Source: Gnetum montanum (lineage: Eukaryota; Streptophyta; Gnetopsida; Gnetales; Gnetaceae). From it: a stretch of DNA of 64,000 bases. A model generated the notes under the pieces. That model did no database searches, had not been told where the DNA came from, and worked only from the letters and a program-made list of their open reading frames with translations. The DNA is taken from contig MNCI01003927.1 of the NCBI GenBank assembly GCA_015680685.1, positions 383,116 to 447,115 on the forward strand, written 5' to 3'. Positions 9,991-21,111 of this stretch are shown piece by piece; position 1 is the stretch's first letter, and each line of letters begins with the position of its first letter. Made by a program: the position numbers and the translations under genes.

Positions 9991-12376
9991 TTACAAAATT
10001 TCTTCTTGTTCTCACAAGCATGAAGATGTCAAACCATAGGTCACACAATAGTGTAAAGTGAAATATACTCATCTAGATGAGTATGTACCAGACTTCACCT
10101 TCATCCTACACCAAGATGAGTAGTTGTGATGGCTTGACATGGAAAGCAATATCTTATTGCCCCCTAATTGATCTATGCCTAGGGTGCTCTTTTAAACTCT
10201 TAAGAAGTTGGGAATTCCAGATCTTCACAAGGAATACATTGTGAATGGTTATGACACTCAAGACTACCATCCCATTGAAACACAATGCAAGAGAAATCGA
10301 CATTAGGAGAAGCACCATGAGGCTATGAAGGGGAAACATTTCACTAATCCCTTGTTCCTACTAAATCAAGATGATAATGAGAATCCTCCCTTTGAAGGTT
10401 CTCAAAATGAAGATTCTCCATACCCTATTGTTGGTAATGAGGGTGTGGCCCTAAACCTACAATCCACTATTCATAAACCAGGTTAAGGAAAAAGTGATAG
10501 TCAAGGTAGGGGATTAGGTAGATGTCATGATGGCAAGGAATCTAAAGATGATCATCATAATGAGTAAAGAGATGGTGATGGACATTGAGGTGGTGGTGAC
10601 ACTCCATGTTCCTCTTCATCCTCTTCATTTGCTAGTTCTCATAAAAGCCATTATTGAAATAATCATGATGAAGGTGATCAATGAGACAACAATGACTGTC
10701 AAGGCCATTAAGAACGCAAAGGTGGTAGAAACCATCATTGGAATCATCAATGTAATGATGATGAAGAACCTCTGTCAGTGACTTAAAGTATGTTCAACAT
10801 TTTAGAGGTAGTAAAGATCCCAACAAGGCATGTGAAAGATAGTCAAATCAAGCGCTTAGGTATGAACAATATCCCAAGATTTGAGAAGATGGGGGGGGGG
10901 GATACAATTTTGATTTGCAAACACATTTGCAAGCTTTCCATGATGCTTGTGTCTTATAGAACATTGAAAATGATTGGTAGAAACTCAAGCTCTTTCCCAG
11001 GACACTCATTAAGGAAGCTGAAAGTTGGTACTGATCCTTGGAGCTAGAATCTATCCGTAGATGGGGTACCATGTTGGAGCTATTCAATGATAAATATTAA
11101 ACATACTCTAGAGTGTCTAACCTGAGAAGGAAAATTTAAGGCTAGAAATAGGGGACACATGAGTCGTTAGATGTCACCATGGCCAAATATTATTCTCTTT
11201 TACACCAATGCCTTGGCCATGGATACTCTTAGAGGGAACAACTTTGCCACATCATAGATGAGATCAAAGCTGAAACAAGAAGAACTCTTGGGGTTTATGC
11301 TCAAGGAAGACTTTTTGAACTAAAAGCTCATTAGATCTAAAGGCTTATAGATTAGGTAGAAAAAGAATAAGAAGAGTTGTGAAAAAGGAAAAGTGCTAAA
11401 GAATAAATAAGGACTCTTCTATCAAGAAAAGGAAGGTCTGATTCTGTGATGAGAAGGATGCACCACTTGACAAGGTGGTAAATAGAAAAACCTTGCCTAT
11501 ACAAAAATCTATTTTTGATATTTTGGCAAAGGTTGACAAATTACAAGATTATTTGGATGAGAAATTCCAAATTTCTATGAAGATTGCTAAAGCATTCAAA
11601 GAATAGAATAGTGATGGTTAATGCAAGAGATGAAAAGAAGTTGAACATGCCTACTAGAGAGGTAAGGGCAAAGCTACTGCCATAGAGGAAGTGTGGAAAT
11701 TGACTCTAATGATGATCTTGGTTGTGACATCTATCAATATGAACATCCAAAGGGATTTTTCCCTATAGTGTCACACTTACAAGATTTTTGGATGTATGTA
11801 TTGAATCTGTGACTAGCAAGAAGGTAAGCACCTAGAAGATTACCTTATCCTCAAGGCAATCTAAGGTAGTTCCACTAGTACCAACAAGATTATTATCCAA
11901 GTGGAGCTCCACCACAACTATATGAGCCACCACAACTATATGAGTAATACCAACAATGGCACCAACCATAATCATGAGGAATGCCATCGCCAAGGCAGTA
12001 GTACCCTTAGAAGCAACTAGATCCATACGGGTACTATGTTTAGCAACCTATTTCTCCAAGAATTTTTGCAAGAAATGCCTCATTTCAACATCACTATTAC
12101 CCTCTATAGTACCACCAAACACATTCACCATCCACTAAAGGAGAAAATCCATATCCATACCATCCTTTGCATTTGTCTACACACATCCCTCTTTCCTCTA
12201 CTCGGTTACCTCTTGCTCCATCTATGCAAGGTGAAATTCCTTCATAGTTACAACAACAAAATGCCACAAGGGCTGTACATTCAAATTTGGTATTCTAGCC
12301 ATGTGGTTCAGATAATCAATCTAGGAAACAACCTTTTTTCCAACCCATTGGTCCTCCTAAACCCTCACAAACTCAT
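9991..12376 (+). pseudogene. gag: gag remnant of element A
   Basis: Gag packages element RNA into the particle. The conserved start present in B and C has become ATT here. The N-terminal block includes DEYVPDFTFILHQDE near 10,080, then a His/Asp/Ser-rich low-complexity linker (about 10,490-10,780). A retrotransposon gag helical domain follows (about 10,855-11,130) with SWY and W-x-TMLELFNDKY motifs. The zinc knuckle near 11,725 is damaged: CDIYQYEHPKGFF has lost two cysteines compared with B and C. Stops and a G run near 10,892 break the frame. It cannot make a full Gag. Confidence 0.8.
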
Positions 12377-13080
12377 GTGGCTAGCTGCCTTGCATCTCCA
12401 ACACCCTCATCCTCTGCATCAAACACCTTTGAGTGCCTTTCAAACCAAACACCACCTCAGATTAGCACTATGATGTTAACTCATGCCATTTCCAATTGGA
12501 TCATGGTTGGCAGTCTTTCCACAAAAATATCTAACCTAGGAAGTCCGCTCATTTACTTGCAGATTACTAAACATGAGCCATGCAAGGCTGTTCTTTATTC
12601 TGGTTCCAGAGTAAATCTCATCTCCCATGACATGTACAAGGATTAGAACCTACCACCTCTCAAGCAGAGCAACATCCATTTATAATTTCCAAACCAATCA
12701 ATCATTATTCCTTTGGAATTAGTGGAGGACATTGTGACCATAGTTTGTGGGTGGTCCTATCTGCCAATTTTCTAGTGATCAAGGTTGATAATTGCAAGGG
12801 TAGCTTTTGCATCATTATGGAAAGATCTTGGTTAATCATGGTTGATGTGTGAATGTGCATAAGGGATCTCTCCTTGGAAATCTCTAAGGAGAATGAATTT
12901 GGATGGTTGGAGAAGAAGGGTATTCCATGGATTACGTATAACGATAACGGGTGCAATTGCAAGCAAGAGATTTGGTCTATAAAAAGTACATACATTAGAG
13001 CATGCAATTAGTGTACTTAAGAAACAGATATTCAAAGGTATTTGTATGCAGTAGCCACAAAACAAGAGGGCACCTAGTGG
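12377..13080 (+). pseudogene. Aspartic protease remnant of element A
   Basis: The protease that would cleave Gag-Pol is recognised from the block CKAVLYSGSRVNLIS, followed by EDIVTIVCGWSY-like and IIMERSWL-like strands. The active-site triad DSG has become YSG at 12,596-12,604, so the enzyme would be inactive even if expressed. Several in-frame stops are present. The element B copy keeps DSG. Confidence 0.75.
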
Positions 13081-13287
13081 CTAATTGATGACTCGAAAAG
13101 TAGCACGTTATGCATGGAACCAACTAAGAGCCTAGCATGTGCTTATGTTGAAAGCATGGATGAACTTGAGCAAGTTCATCACAAACTCTTTGATGATGAA
13201 GATGATGATACCTATTGGGAAGAGTCAAAAATTCGAAATAGCTTCAACTAGGAGCCCCTAGAGTTGAAAACTCTACCAACTGAAATG

Positions 13288-14770
13288 GAGTATGCATTCG
13301 TAAATAATGGTAAGTCGATCATAATCAATGTTAGACTTGCTCCTAAACAAAAGGAAAAGTTGTTGAAGGTGATTAAAAAATGGCTAACAACCTTTGCTTG
13401 GTTATATCCCAAGATGATTGGAATTGATCCAAGGATATGCTAGCATTGCATTTACACTGACCCAGCCATGAAGCTAAGAAGGTATTCATAGAGACAACTG
13501 AAGTCCAAATTGAATTAGATCATCAAGGAGAAAATAGAGCAAATCCTCAAGGTAGGGTTTATCTATCCCATTGTAGATAGTGAGTGGGTTATCCCACTCA
13601 TAATTGTGTCAAAGAAAGATGACAAGAGGCAAGTCTACATCAAATTTAGGCTTTTGAACATGGCAATATTTAAAGATCATTTTCCATTGCCATTTGTGGA
13701 CCAAGTGTTGGATACTATCTCTAGGCATTGCTATTATAGCTTCTTGGATGGTTATAGTGGCTATAATCGAATCCAAATTACACTAGAAGATTAGGCCAAG
13801 ACAACATTCACAAGTCCTTGGGGGACTTTTGCATACTGTAAGATGCCATTTGATTTGTGCAATGCCCCTACAACAGTTCAATTCTTAGTCCTTAGCATCT
13901 TTCAACAATAGATTGGTAGTGGTATGGAAGTCTTCATGGATGACTTCTTCACCTATGAAGCTACATTTGAGCAAGCCTTGGACCACCTTGAGCAAGTACT
14001 AAAAAGATGTGTGGAAATAAATTCATGGCTCAACTGGCAAAAGAGTCATCTCATGATCTAAGACAACATTGTTTTGGGGCATCGAATTTCACAAGAAGGG
14101 ATTGAGATAGACTCAGAGAAGATAAGGGTCATCCAAGGAATAACATGCTAGCTAGAGATAGTTAAAGATGTTTCATCATTCCTTGGACATATTGGTTACT
14201 ACTGGTGATTCAGAGATAATTTTTCTAAGATCACAAAGCCATTGGTTGCACTTAAAAAGAAAGATGCTCCATTCATCTAAACCAACGAATGTGAACATGA
14301 ATCTCAACAGTTAAAGGAAAGACTTCTAGATATTTGTATTCTACGAGGACCAGACTAGTCTAGACCAATTTTCATAATGAAAAACACATCTAATTATAAT
14401 TTTGGAGTAATTATTACATAGTTAGATGATAAAAAAACATCCATATTACATCCATTATGTGAGCCAAAGCATTGTAGGTGCATAGCTAAATTGCATGACC
14501 ATGGAGAAAGAATTAATGGTAGTGGTATATGCTATTGAAAAATTCAAGCACTATGTACTTGGTTATAAAGTATTTATGCACATAGACTACAATGCCATTT
14601 TCTTCCTAATGAACAAGCTAACGGTGAGCCTTCATAACATATGATGGCTTGTGATCTTGTAGGAATTTGATCTCATGATGGTAGATAAAAATGGAACTGA
14701 GAATGTGGCTGTTGACCACCTCTCTCAATTAATATGGGATAATAAAGAGGGAAGCCTACTCTCTAATAAT
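13288..14770 (+). pseudogene. pol: Reverse transcriptase and RNase H remnant of element A
   Basis: RT copies element RNA into DNA, and RNase H removes the RNA strand. The RT fingers and palm are clear: LLNMAIFKDHFPLPFVDQVL near 13,640, YSFLDGYSGYNRIQI near 13,735, SPWGTFAY near 13,815. The catalytic FMDD is intact at 13,933-13,944, the only intact one of the three RT copies in the window. RNase H and connection motifs (EKFKHYVLGYKV-like, then SPHIIRW-like) run to about 14,720. Many stops sit at positions where relatives have Gln or Trp. Confidence 0.85.
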
Positions 14771-14799
14771 TTTTCATAAAAACTCCTCTTTATAGAAGC

Positions 14800-15752
14800 A
14801 CTAAATGACCAAGTGCCCATAGAAACAACATGGTACAATGGCATCCTCACCTATCTTCTCACTTAGGAGATGCCACAAGATCTTGACATTAGAAAGAAGC
14901 AACAATTTCTTCATTGGACCAAATGCTTCATGGAAATCAATGAAAACCTCTACAAGATGTGCATCGATGGCTTGATTCGTTGGTATGTCCCTGTTGAAGA
15001 TTAATTGTACATTCTCTAGGATGCTCATGAAGGGCCTTGTAGAGGCCACTATGCAGGGAGATACATGGCCATAAAAATCCTGATGGTAGGATACTATTGA
15101 CCTATAATCTTCAAGGATGCCCCCCAATTTGTTTGATCTTGTGAACATTATCTTGAGATGGTGGAATGACCATGCAAATGGAGGATCCTCAATAGTGGAT
15201 TCAACCACTAGAGCCTTTTGACATATGGGGCATTAGCTTCATGCATCCCATCACACCCATGTCCAATGGAAAGGCATATATTATTGTAGCAATCAACTAC
15301 TAAAAAAATGGGCAGAAACAATAGTTGTTATTGAATATACATCATCTACTACTAATAGATTTGTATAATAAAATGTTTTCAATAGGCCTGGGATGCCACA
15401 TGCATTAATTTCTAACAATGGAACTCATTTCATAGGTGTCTCTTTTAGAAAGTTGATGCAACACTTGGGGCTTGAACATAAATTAACAACATCCTATCAT
15501 TCCCAAGCTAGTGGTCAAGCAGAGGTAAGTAATAAGGAGATCACAAAGATCCTAACAAGGATCATAAGAAAATTTAGGAAAGATTGGAGTACAAAATGCA
15601 ATGATGCCCTCTAGGCCTACCGCTCAACATGGAAACTTCATATTGGCTATTCTCCCTATGAGCTAGTGTATGAAAAGCTTCCAACACTCTTGATTCAATT
15701 TGACCTTCATACACTCTCAACAACCTATGATCTAAATCTTGAGCTAAGTTTA
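14800..15752 (+). pseudogene. Integrase of element A, N-terminal and core part
   Basis: Integrase inserts the cDNA. The segment carries the H2C2-like region near 15,030-15,180, FDIWGISFMHPITPMSNGKA near 15,220 and the core block ISNNGTHFIGVSF near 15,405. The first catalytic Asp has become Ser and the second has become Asn, while the Glu in GQAEVSNKE (near 15,512) remains. The frame ends abruptly at 15,752, where the 5' LTR of element B begins. The same protein resumes at 26,838. Confidence 0.85.
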
Positions 15753-15756
15753 TGAT

Positions 15757-15946
15757 GAGAGTAGTTACTCTAGTGGTTACTCTAGTAGTTATTCTAATTA
15801 TTAGAGTGGTTACTCTAGCAGTTACTTTAGCAATTATTCTAATTATTAGAGTGCTTACTCTAGCGGTTACTCTAGTAGTTATTCTTATTATTAGAATGAT
15901 TGCTCTAGTGGTTACTTTAGCAGTTATTCTAATTATTAGAGTAGTT
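15757..15946 (+). repeat. Tandem array in U3 of the 5' LTR of B
   Basis: Degenerate units of about 45 bp contain GGTTACTCTAG and AGTTATTCTAATTATTAGAG. Placed in U3 ahead of the TATA-like box, the array is a candidate enhancer. Its Val/Thr-rich ORFs on both strands are artefacts of the repeat. Confidence 0.85.
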
Positions 15947-16481
15947 TCTCCCAATTCTATAAATACAGTGCCCAGGCACACAATTGGGAGGAAGTCTTCT
16001 AGCAGTCAAGTAGTGAAACTCTCATAGTCTGTTTGAAAGAGTATTTTCCAAGTGCCCACAACAGGAGGTCTAAATGTGGATGGATCTTTATTTGAGCATT
16101 GTGTACCTGAGCATACCTTGTGTACAACAATAAAGACGAGATCTTTGATTCATTCTTGTAGCACTTGAGATTTTTTTTCTTACACATTTCTTTTATTTTA
16201 TTTTCTTATGAATTTATTTTATTTTATTTTATTTTATGCACTTTACATTTCTATTATTAGTACAACAATTCATTTTGATCAATTAAGGAAATCGTGAAAT
16301 TACACAAGCACAACCACTTCAAGCATGCGTGTAATGCTTGATAATCTAGTAACGATTAGTGTTTGGTAATCTGAGCAGTGTTGCACTAGTTCAAGATGTG
16401 TATGACAAGTGGGAATGGATGCTGGTGTTAGGATTAGTTAGAACTTAGTTAATGATCAGTTAAGTTAAATTAGTCACTTAG

Positions 16482-17385
16482 TGATGAGTGGCGAGGTACC
16501 CCTACACTCAACCATACGAATACAAGCGTAGCATGTGCGATTCGATCGAACTCCGTAGACTAAGTGCCTACACACCCCATGGAACACTTAGGGTTAATCA
16601 TTCATTATCTTCCCAAACTTACTTGTAGTTGTCATGGTGTATGGTTAAGTAAGTCTAAGGTATATGATTTTTATAGTATTTTATGTTTTATGTCTCCTAT
16701 GCTAACAAGGTGAAGGGTTGAGAAACTAATTACTAACTCTAACTAATGAACTAAGTCTAAATTACCTAGCATCAACATCTGTTCCCACTTACCATACACA
16801 CCCTGAACCAATGCAACGGTGGCTACCAAATGCTAATCATTGCTAGGATCACCATGCATAATGCACATGCTTGAAGTGGTCGTACTGAGGCACTTAACTA
16901 GGAGGAAAGGTTTGAGAGAATTTAATCTAGCCTAAGTGCGATGAGCATCTATTCCTTGATTATCCGTACACATCCTTAAATGCTTGTAATCAAGTCATAT
17001 TTATTTCGCATTACTAGGAGATAAGGGTGAGAGAGAAAATAATAAATAACATTAAATAAAATCCTATTTCATTGACTACAAGGTTTATCCAGGAAGTTCG
17101 TCTTTATTGTCATACACAACTTGTGTTCAGGTACAATGTTTCTTGAATAAAGATCTGTTCACTTTAGGACTCCTACTGCAGGCACATGGAAAATATTCTA
17201 TCTCTGGAGTGATCAATCTACTAGAGTTTCCCTACTTCTAGCCTAGGATGAGGAAACAAGGGAGAGCTGCCTCTTATTCATAAATATGATGGTGCACCAC
17301 GATATCATGTACGCGATATCGTAGGGGATGACGTGATATCGCATGGGATGCGATATTATGAGGGCTGCGATATCATGTCTCATCA
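16482..17385 (-). mobile_element. Solo LTR of family C inside the 5' LTR of B
   Basis: A 904 bp LTR in reverse orientation, starting TGATGAGTGGCG and ending CTCATCA in plus-strand reading. It is bounded by perfect CTTAG duplications at 16,477-16,481 and 17,386-17,390. The uninterrupted site exists in the 3' LTR of B near 26,590 (GTCACTTAGTTACC). No internal element sequence is present, so it arose by recombination between two LTRs. It contains GATATC palindrome units at 17,299-17,380. Confidence 0.95.
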
Positions 17386-17633
17386 CTTAGTTACCTCTAT
17401 CCTTCCCTACTAGCATAGGACATAAAAACATAAAAGCTGTAAAAATCATATGCCTCAAGCTTACTTAACCATGCAATCGTGACATACAGGTAAGCTTGGG
17501 AAGATAATGATCAACCAACCTATTCTTGTTCCACAAGGGCACATAAGCACTTAGTCCTTGGAATTCAACCGAATCATGCATGAAACACTCGTATTCGTAT
17601 GGTTGAGTGTAGGGGTACCTCGCCACTCATCAT

Positions 17634-17651
17634 TGGCACCATTTCTGGGGA
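17634..17651 (+). other. Primer binding site of element B
   Basis: TGGCACCATTTCTGGGGA lies directly after the 5' LTR. It resembles the tRNA-Asp type site of Athila-like elements, with CG changed to CA at two places. Confidence 0.7.
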
Positions 17652-17768
17652 CTTAGTTGTTTGTGCACTAACTAGAACATAGGAAATCATTTACATCATT
17701 GGAACGAATCCTTAAGGTTGGTTGAAAAAATAATAAACAAGAGTACATTGCACATTGAACAGACAAGT

Positions 17769-20213
17769 ATGTCTCCTTCTTCGTATGAAAGCACATTACC
17801 ACCTAGGTCTGAAATAGGAAACAGTCGATGGCATAATACACATGACATTGATCTACCAGTACCTCAACAAGTTCGAGTGGTATATATTCATATCGATGAG
17901 TATATACCAGACTTCACCTTTATCCTCCATCAAGATGAACAACTATGTTGGTAAGACTTAGAAGGTAACATAGTGTTACCTCCTAATCGTTCAGTCTCAA
18001 CCATGCTTCTTCATGCTCTCACATGAATTGGCATACCACACTTACACATAGAATACATTGTGCAAGACCATGACTTGAGAGAATACTATCCCATAGAGGC
18101 ACAATGTCAAAGGGACTTGCAATAGGAGAGACATCATAAGTCTTTGAAGGGTAACTAGTCCTAGCATGCCCCACATGTCTTAAGTGAAAATGAGGGTGGT
18201 GAACCTACCTCATGTGGTTGTCCACACAACGATGTTCCTCCCCTTGACTTTGGCCAAGGGGTTGTGTATGAGAACCTTCATTCCACTATTCATAACATAG
18301 GTTCTGATACCCATAGGCACAAAGGGTCCAAAAAAGAAACACGAACTCATGATAAAGGCGAACATTCTGATTGTAATCTTGATCAGGGTCAAGACAGTAA
18401 TAGAGAAGGTACAAACACTGTCATGGTGAAAATTATTCTTCTTCTTCACCATCATAATCTCCTTCATCCTCTCCTTCAATATCTAGATGTGGTCATAAAG
18501 AAAAATACCATGGGGATAAAGGTAGGCAAAGAGGAAGTCATAGATGAAATAGCCAGAAAAGGGGACGAGGGAACTCTAGAGAGTCACGACATAGAAGAAG
18601 GGAGAGTAGGGAACAACATAGGCCTCATAGACACCATGGACAAGATGATCACGATGGACCCCTCCTTGCTACTTGAAGTATGTTGGAAATAACTGAGGCT
18701 ATTAGAATTCCAAAAAGGCATCGAGAAGATAGTAGGATCAAGAGATTAGATATAACCAACATCCCATGATTTGAAGGGGGATACAACGCTGATCCTCAGA
18801 ATCATTTACAAGCATTCCATGATGCGTGTGCCTTACAAAACATAGAGAACGAATGGCAAAAACTTAAGTTGTTCTCATGGACATTAGTTAAAGAAGCAAA
18901 AAGTTGGTATCGGTCTTTAGAATCAGAATCTATTTGTAAATGGAGTACTATGTTAGAATTATTCAACGATAAGCACTAAACGTACTTGTGAGTGTCCAAC
19001 CTATGAAAGAAAATCCAAGGCTAGAAATAAGGAGGACATGAACCCTTGGATGCTACCATGGGTTGATACTATGCACTATTACATCATTTTCTTAGCCATG
19101 ATTATTTGCAAAGGGATCAACTGCACCATCTCATGGATGGGATTAGGCATGAAATGAGAAGAACCATTGGGACTTATGCCCAAGGGAGACTATCTGGGCT
19201 TAGGTCCCATCAAATTCAAAGACTATTGGAGCATGTTGATAAGGAAGAAGATGAGCTACAGAAGAGAGAAAGTGTGGAAGAGTATAACGTAGATCCTTCC
19301 CTTTAGAAGAGGGGAGTAAGATTTTGTGAGGATGAAGGAGAGTCACCACTTGAAGAGATGGTGAATAGGAAAAATTTGCCTATCCAAAAGATGACATCAG
19401 AAGTTTTGACAAAGGTAGATCAAATGTGGGATTCCCTAGACAATATATTTCAAACTGTTATTAAAATAGTAGAGGAGTCTAGAGATCAAGGTAGTGAGAA
19501 AAGAAAAAAGAAAGAGGTTGAACATGCACATAGTAAGGGTAAGGGAAAAGTTGTCATCATTGAAGAGGTTGTGGATTCAGAAATAGACAATGAAAGTGGA
19601 TGTGAGATATGTGAATATGACCATCCTAAGGGATGTTGCCCTGTAATCTCACATCTACAGGCATCTGGGATGTAAGCACTCAATCCATAATTAAACAAAA
19701 GGAAAACACCCCAAAGGTTACCTTATCCTCAAGGTAACCCAAGGCAGTTCCACCAACCCTTAACATATTATCTCAGTGGAACTCCACCACAACCAATTGA
19801 GCAATATCAATAGTGGCAACACCCAAAATCATGGGGAATGCCACCACCAAGGCAACAATTTTCTTACTAGCAACCTAACTCGTATGGATATTACATGCAG
19901 TAGCCAATCTCCCCACGTAATTCTACTGGTCAGGTCACTCCTCAACCTCACTAGAAAGCTTGCGAGTATTATGGGACTCCCTCTTCTAGAGGTGATATTT
20001 TGCAAGCATATCATCCTTCTCATCTGGCCACATCTCTTCCACCAATAGCTCCACTACCCTACTTCCACAATGCAAGGTGAAATCCCTATTCAACAGCAGC
20101 AACGTAATGCCATGAGGGCTGTTAACTCTCAACCTACTATTGGTTCCAACAACCACATGAAGAAAAGACCTTTCTTTAGAACCAATAATCCAACCAAGCC
20201 CTTGCAATCTTAA
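17769..20213 (+). pseudogene. gag: gag of element B
   Basis: The start ATG at 17,769 (MSPSSYEST) is supported by a matching MSSSSSHKST start in element C. Domains in order: an N-terminal block with DEYIPDFTFILHQDEQL (about 17,895); an Arg/His/Ser-rich linker (about 18,330-18,680); a gag helical domain (about 18,750-19,020, with FHDACALQNIENEWQKLKLF and SWYRSLESESI); a long charged helix region; and a zinc knuckle CEICEYDHPKGCC at 19,601-19,639 with C-x2-C-x3-H-x4-C spacing. A Pro/Gln/Tyr-rich tail leads to the protease. Stops mostly replace Gln, Arg or Trp codons. It is the best-preserved sense-strand gag here together with that of C. Confidence 0.85.
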
Positions 20214-20740
20214 GTGGCTAATTCGTTAGATGTTTTAGTATCAATCAAAACTTTGGAGCCCCCTTCAACTCGATCACCACACTCAATGCATACAGTCATG
20301 CTAACACATGTCGTCACCGATTGGATCAAAGCTGGCCATCTTTCGAAGAAATTCTCTAATCCTAGGAGTCATCTGAATTACTTACAAATCACTGAAAATG
20401 TGTTGTGCAAGGCTCTTTTGGATTCAGGTTCCAGTGTCAACTTGATTTCTCAAGAAATGTAGAAGGCCTGGAACCTACCTCCATTGAAAAGGAGCAACAT
20501 CCATCTTGAGTTGGCCAACCAATCCATCACTGTCCCATTGGGACTGGTGGAAGACATTGTTACCATTGTTTATGGGTGGTCATACCTAGCTGACTTCCTA
20601 ATGATTCAGGTAAACAATGGTAAGGGGGACTTCCCAATCATAATGGGAAGTGCATGGCTAAGCACCATCAACACACACTTAGAAATTTACAATCTTTTCC
20701 TAGAAATATCAAAAGGAAAATACATTTGAAAAGATCAGGA
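20214..20740 (+). pseudogene. Aspartic protease of element B
   Basis: The block LCKALLDSGSSVNLISQEM carries an intact DSG active site at 20,421-20,429. The later strands EDIVTIVYGWSYLADF and DFPIIMGSAWL follow. It lies between the gag tail and RT, the usual order for this superfamily, probably within one polyprotein. A stop separates it from gag and another follows near 20,730. Confidence 0.85.
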
Positions 20741-21111
20741 AGAAGAAAGTTCCATGCATCGCATAAAGTGACATAGGATGTAATTGCATGAAGAGGTCAT
20801 GGTTTGCACAAAGTTTAGCATTACCTACATGTAATCAATGTGCACAAGTGATTAACATACAAAGATGCATGTATGCAGTAGCCACATGATAGGAAGGCAC
20901 CCAATGGCTAACAGCTAATCAAGAAAGTAGTCCACTCATATGCATGGAACCAACTGAGGGTTTGACTTGTACTTACATCGATAGCATAGATGCATTAGAG
21001 CAAGTCTACCGCCAACTTCCAAGTCTTAACCTTGAAAATATGAATTGGGGGAAGTTGGAAATCCCTGAGAAATTTAAGTAGAAGCCCATCAAGCTAAAAT
21101 CATTTCCCATT

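Larger units (their letters stand above)
15753..17632 (+). repeat. 5' LTR of element B, split by a solo LTR
   Basis: The LTR proper is 15,753-16,481 plus 17,391-17,632, about 971 bp without the insertion. That agrees with 966 bp for the 3' copy. U3 begins with a tandem array (15,757-15,946). A TATA-like TCTATAAATACA lies near 15,957 and AATAAAGACGAG near 16,131. It ends CCACTCATCA and is followed by the primer site. Confidence 0.88.

Noticed and set aside
12036-12473. 145-codon open frame in element A
   Set aside because: It runs out of frame with the Pro/Gln-rich gag tail. The true frame is supported by alignment with B and D.
13288-14770. Reassigned stop codons (TAG read as Gln)
   Set aside because: TAG also replaces Trp, TGA replaces Arg and Trp, and paralogues keep the sense codons, so mutation explains the pattern.
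14801-15208. 135-codon minus-strand ORF in element A
   Set aside because: It is antisense to integrase. A related minus frame in D at 49,137 is short, and this looks like sense-strand codon bias.
15748-15752. GTTTA as target duplication of element B
   Set aside because: The right flank reads ATCAA, so the duplication cannot be confirmed, although the integrase halves rejoin across B.
15752-16027. Val/Thr/Ile-rich ORFs on both strands in the LTRs of B (also 25,801-26,155)
   Set aside because: They are translations of the 45 bp U3 tandem repeat and have no support as proteins.
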